DNA from: Bursaphelenchus xylophilus
Taxonomy: Eukaryota > Nematoda > Chromadorea > Rhabditida > Aphelenchoididae
NCBI GenBank assembly: GCA_904066235.2
Contig: CAJFCV020000005.1
Coordinates: 11,961,501-12,025,500, forward strand
Length of the DNA: 64,000 nucleotides
Direction of reading: 5' to 3'
The notes under the pieces are model-generated. The model saw only the letters and a list, made by a program, of their open reading frames with translations. It had not been told where the DNA came from and searched no databases. This document shows positions 61,598 to 64,000 of the stretch, piece after piece (the first letter of the stretch is position 1; every line of letters begins with the position of its first letter). The position numbers and the translations under genes were made by a program.

Positions 61598-63678
61598 TCA
61601 AGCCCATGCTTGGTCTAGCCTCTTGAAATGTCCGTCAAAGTCTTCGTTGTTCGTTTTTATTGTCGTGGCAATGTAATTGTAAGATTCCATAGTGACTTTT
61701 GATCGGTTCCGCAGTAGGACCCTAAACAAGTTGATTTTTAATTTAAATTTAAAAAAATTTAAACCCGTACCTGAAATGGGCCTTCAGCCCTTGATGACCA
61801 TTTACCAAGACCAATGTGTACGTTGCCACATAAGCAGCGTATAAAATGTCCATTAATTGGGCCAAAATTTTCACCGAGTTCTTGCCGTCCATTAGAAAAG
61901 AGCAAAGTGCGGCGTATAGGAGAAACGCGTGAACAACATTGGTAATCAAGTAGAAGATGATCCACGGCCGGCACATTGTCAGGGTTTTGATGTTTTCGTT
62001 CATTTGGTAGCGCTTGGACAGAGAGGCACTTCCGGTGGATGCCGTGTTCTGCAGTTTTATCCAACGATTGGCAAGGAATAAGGCCTAAACCAAACTGTAC
62101 TACATTTGACTCTTTTAGAAATCCCTATTTACGAAAGGGCATTTAAGGGCGGTCAATAGAGTTCTTGACTTTTCTTTTTCAATTTTGTGTCAGAATCTAT
62201 ACCAGTCGCACATCAAGTTCGTAGAATTATGCATAGAAATATTCTACGGACTTTATGGCGCGACTTGTCAGCTATTACCAGTGAAAAAACTCACCACACA
62301 AGGAGAGATGACATAAAGAAGAGTGACCAATTTGAGTCCTGAAAAATCACGGAGATAAAATAATCATGCATGGAGATACAATAATCATGTTGTTTGACTC
62401 CAATTAACCTAACAACAAAAATACTTACCAGTTACGTAGGTCAAAAAATATGTTGATATCCACTGAAAAAATGGAAAATTACAAATTTATGGAGTGAGAT
62501 TTTTTCTAAATATGTTGTGTCGGTAAAATAATGAGTATACTGCGGCTGCGCCGATCGCGTCGCTGCAGCGAAAAGAAATTTGAGTTTGTCGCGACACAGT
62601 TCATTTTCTTGCGATTTTCGATGCAACAGATGCTCATTATTTCTCCAGTAGACTGATATACATATTATATGTACAAAAATGAACATAAGCCTACCCAACA
62701 AGCAATGATCGCGACCCCAAGATACAGCGGAGCTTTTTCGTATCTGGCCGACATTTTGTGCGCAACGAAGCGCTCGATGAACACATTCAAAAATGCCAAC
62801 AACATCTGGTTCATAAAAAATGCCCGCAGGCCGAGAAGTTTTATGGTCACCGACGGAGAAACCAGCAAGTTATACGTGAGGATGTTGAGGACACAAATAC
62901 CTCGAACTGTGGCCTGAAAATTTTTGGAATTAGAATTAATGGACCTAGAGAATTTATTTAACATTTTCAAACAGCATGTAAAATTTTGAACTTTTCAAAA
63001 ATTCCAAGTGCGACGCTCAAGGTTTTCCTAGATTTTGCTCATAATTCAGAGATTGGCCACATCTGATTTTTGAAAGTTTTGGCTCGCGATTTTTAGGGGT
63101 AGCCGAAAAATTCAAGAATCTTTTGCGGCCGAGAGAGCGCAGGAAACGCGGAGAACGGCATGTGAGAAAATGGAAAACTTTAAGCCATCTCTTTGCCCGT
63201 TTCGCGCGGAAAAAAATGATTTATTGTGAAATGTGTGGTAGATTGTCGCGGCACAATTCATTTTCTTGGCAGCGATGAGATTTTCGATGCGACAGGGTGC
63301 TCATTATTTTCCCAACAAACTGATAAAACGCTGAGAAAAACAAACTCGCCAGCAACGGCTTAGTTTCCCAATCCTTACCTGCAAAACCCCACACATAATG
63401 TTGCTGAACAAAACCAGCCGTAGATTCGGATGGAAAGTGTGAGTTTGGGTCACTGCCCAACAAACCGCCAGATTAATTGGAATGGCCATGATGTAAAGGC
63501 CAAGTTCAAGGCCGTAGAAGAAACTGCCCAGTTCGTAATCCTCGTCCGGCGCCAACAATAGCTCGAAAAGTTCTCTGAACAATACTTCCCTCTTCTTCTC
63601 ATTGGTACTGGCTTCGTTGAGGCGACGAGATAGCTCCGCGACAGTTGGGGGAATGATCGCCAGAAAGCAGGGTAGCAT
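61598..63678 (-). CDS. SRE-like nematode chemoreceptor, copy B, exon 2 missing (possible pseudogene)
   Basis: Model complement(join(61598..61721, 61771..62084, 62295..62338, 62429..62462, 62695..62913, 63379..63678)). Each exon has the same length as its partner in copy A (124, 314, 44, 34, 219, 300 nt) and about 80-90% similar sequence. The same landmarks are seen: THTFHPNLRLVLFSN, AFLNVFIERFVAHKMSARYE, LSKRYQMNENIKTL and DFDGHFKRLDQAW. The partner of exon 2 of copy A is not present; the 63000-63360 interval holds a family S half and a MITE half instead. Exon 1 ends and exon 3 starts in phase 0, so a transcript without exon 2 would stay in frame but lack about 50 residues, including the loop Cys. 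I infer a damaged receptor. Confidence 0.72.
62515..62660. mobile_element. Palindromic MITE, type A, left end eroded, in a receptor intron
   Basis: TTGTGTCGGTAAAATAATGA to TGCTCATTATTTCTCCAGTA. It sits in the same intron as the MITE at 57480 in copy A, so it may predate the duplication. Confidence 0.78.
63000..63225. mobile_element. Family S left half, where receptor exon 2 is expected
   Basis: CCAAGTGCGACGCTCAAGGT, then GAGAGAGCGCAGGAAACGCG; diverged from the copy at 57951. Confidence 0.65.
63240..63325. mobile_element. MITE right half, type A
   Basis: TGTCGCGGCACAATTCATTT to TTATTTTCCCAACAAACTGATA. Confidence 0.7.
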
Positions 63679-64000
63679 TTAGTAGGTTAATTTAAAATGC
63701 AGTAGAAAAAAGTTGATGTCAAAAATTGTAGCAAAATCAGGACCAATAATCATAGACGGATGTTACGCAAGCACGTCGCCAGACTCAAAGTGCAAACTGT
63801 TCGGTATTTTTACCAGCTACTCAGAATATAGCCCCAAGAGTTTCACCTGCAGCCCACCGGGTTTTTATCAATTCTTTGACTGTAGATTTTCGCTGAACCA
63901 ATGTCTCCGTTTTCCCTACAATATCCAAGACTTGTAGTTCCGAGGTTGAATACAGATGCCTCGAAGACGTGTTGGATAGTTTCGTCAGTTCTTCCATCCC
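63679..64000. promoter_or_regulatory. Upstream region of receptor B; end of a further receptor at the window edge
   Basis: Homologous to 58890-59178. At the last 20 bp the minus strand reads GGGATGGAAGAACTGACG, which aligns with GGGATGCGAAGGACTACTAG, the stop region of the exon at 59179. A fourth receptor probably lies just to the right. Confidence 0.45.

Overview
This window looks like a nematode chromosome arm, most probably from Caenorhabditis or a close relative. Genes are split by short introns with TTTCAG-type acceptors. The recognisable families are typical of nematodes: an acyltransferase-3/SGNH protein of the OAC type and tandem SRE-type chemoreceptors. The species cannot be told from the sequence alone. 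Every gene I could model with confidence lies on the minus strand. Genes occupy a minority of the window; the rest is AT-rich and full of small inverted-repeat DNA transposons.

Layout, left to right. 1-1859: a catalytically dead aspartic-protease-like gene that runs off the left edge. 2748-4653: a single-pass membrane protein of unknown family. 5171-5722: a doubtful gene fragment. 7880-14196: a complete seven-exon OAC-like acyltransferase of 694 residues in which every splice phase agrees. 18275-20616: a four-TM LAPTM-like protein whose 5' end was not found. 20.6-42.9 kb: almost entirely repeats, with a few orphan coding-like segments. 42953-43363: a small secreted-protein candidate. 43.6-56.5 kb: repeats again. 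56678-63678: two tandem SRE-like receptors, with the last exon of a third at 59179-59258 and perhaps a fourth at the right edge.

The main non-genic content is a palindromic MITE family with about 55 complete or partial copies, roughly one per 1.2 kb. Its copies share one terminal inverted repeat but carry at least three different paired subterminal modules. In the text I call these type A (TGAGCAC), type B (CGGCGGG) and type C (TGTGGATT); the names are mine. Around it lie at least eight other inverted-repeat families, often nested: a family with ends ACAGGGGAAGTAC (family S), a CAGTGGGGGACC family (family D), a GCACTGTGC-rich family, a mariner foldback, a Tc1-like foldback, a hAT-type insertion with an 8-bp target duplication, a 1-kb compound palindrome, and a 0.6-kb foldback that carries a tRNA-like unit.

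The least expected find is that last element. Three copies each hold, at their centre, a short hairpin followed by a tRNA-like sequence with Pol III A-box and B-box motifs and a T-run. The second is the modular MITE family itself. The third is the pseudo-aspartic protease, in which both catalytic DTG motifs are altered and no propeptide is visible. Exon boundaries were read by eye from splice consensus and phase; transcript data would settle them.
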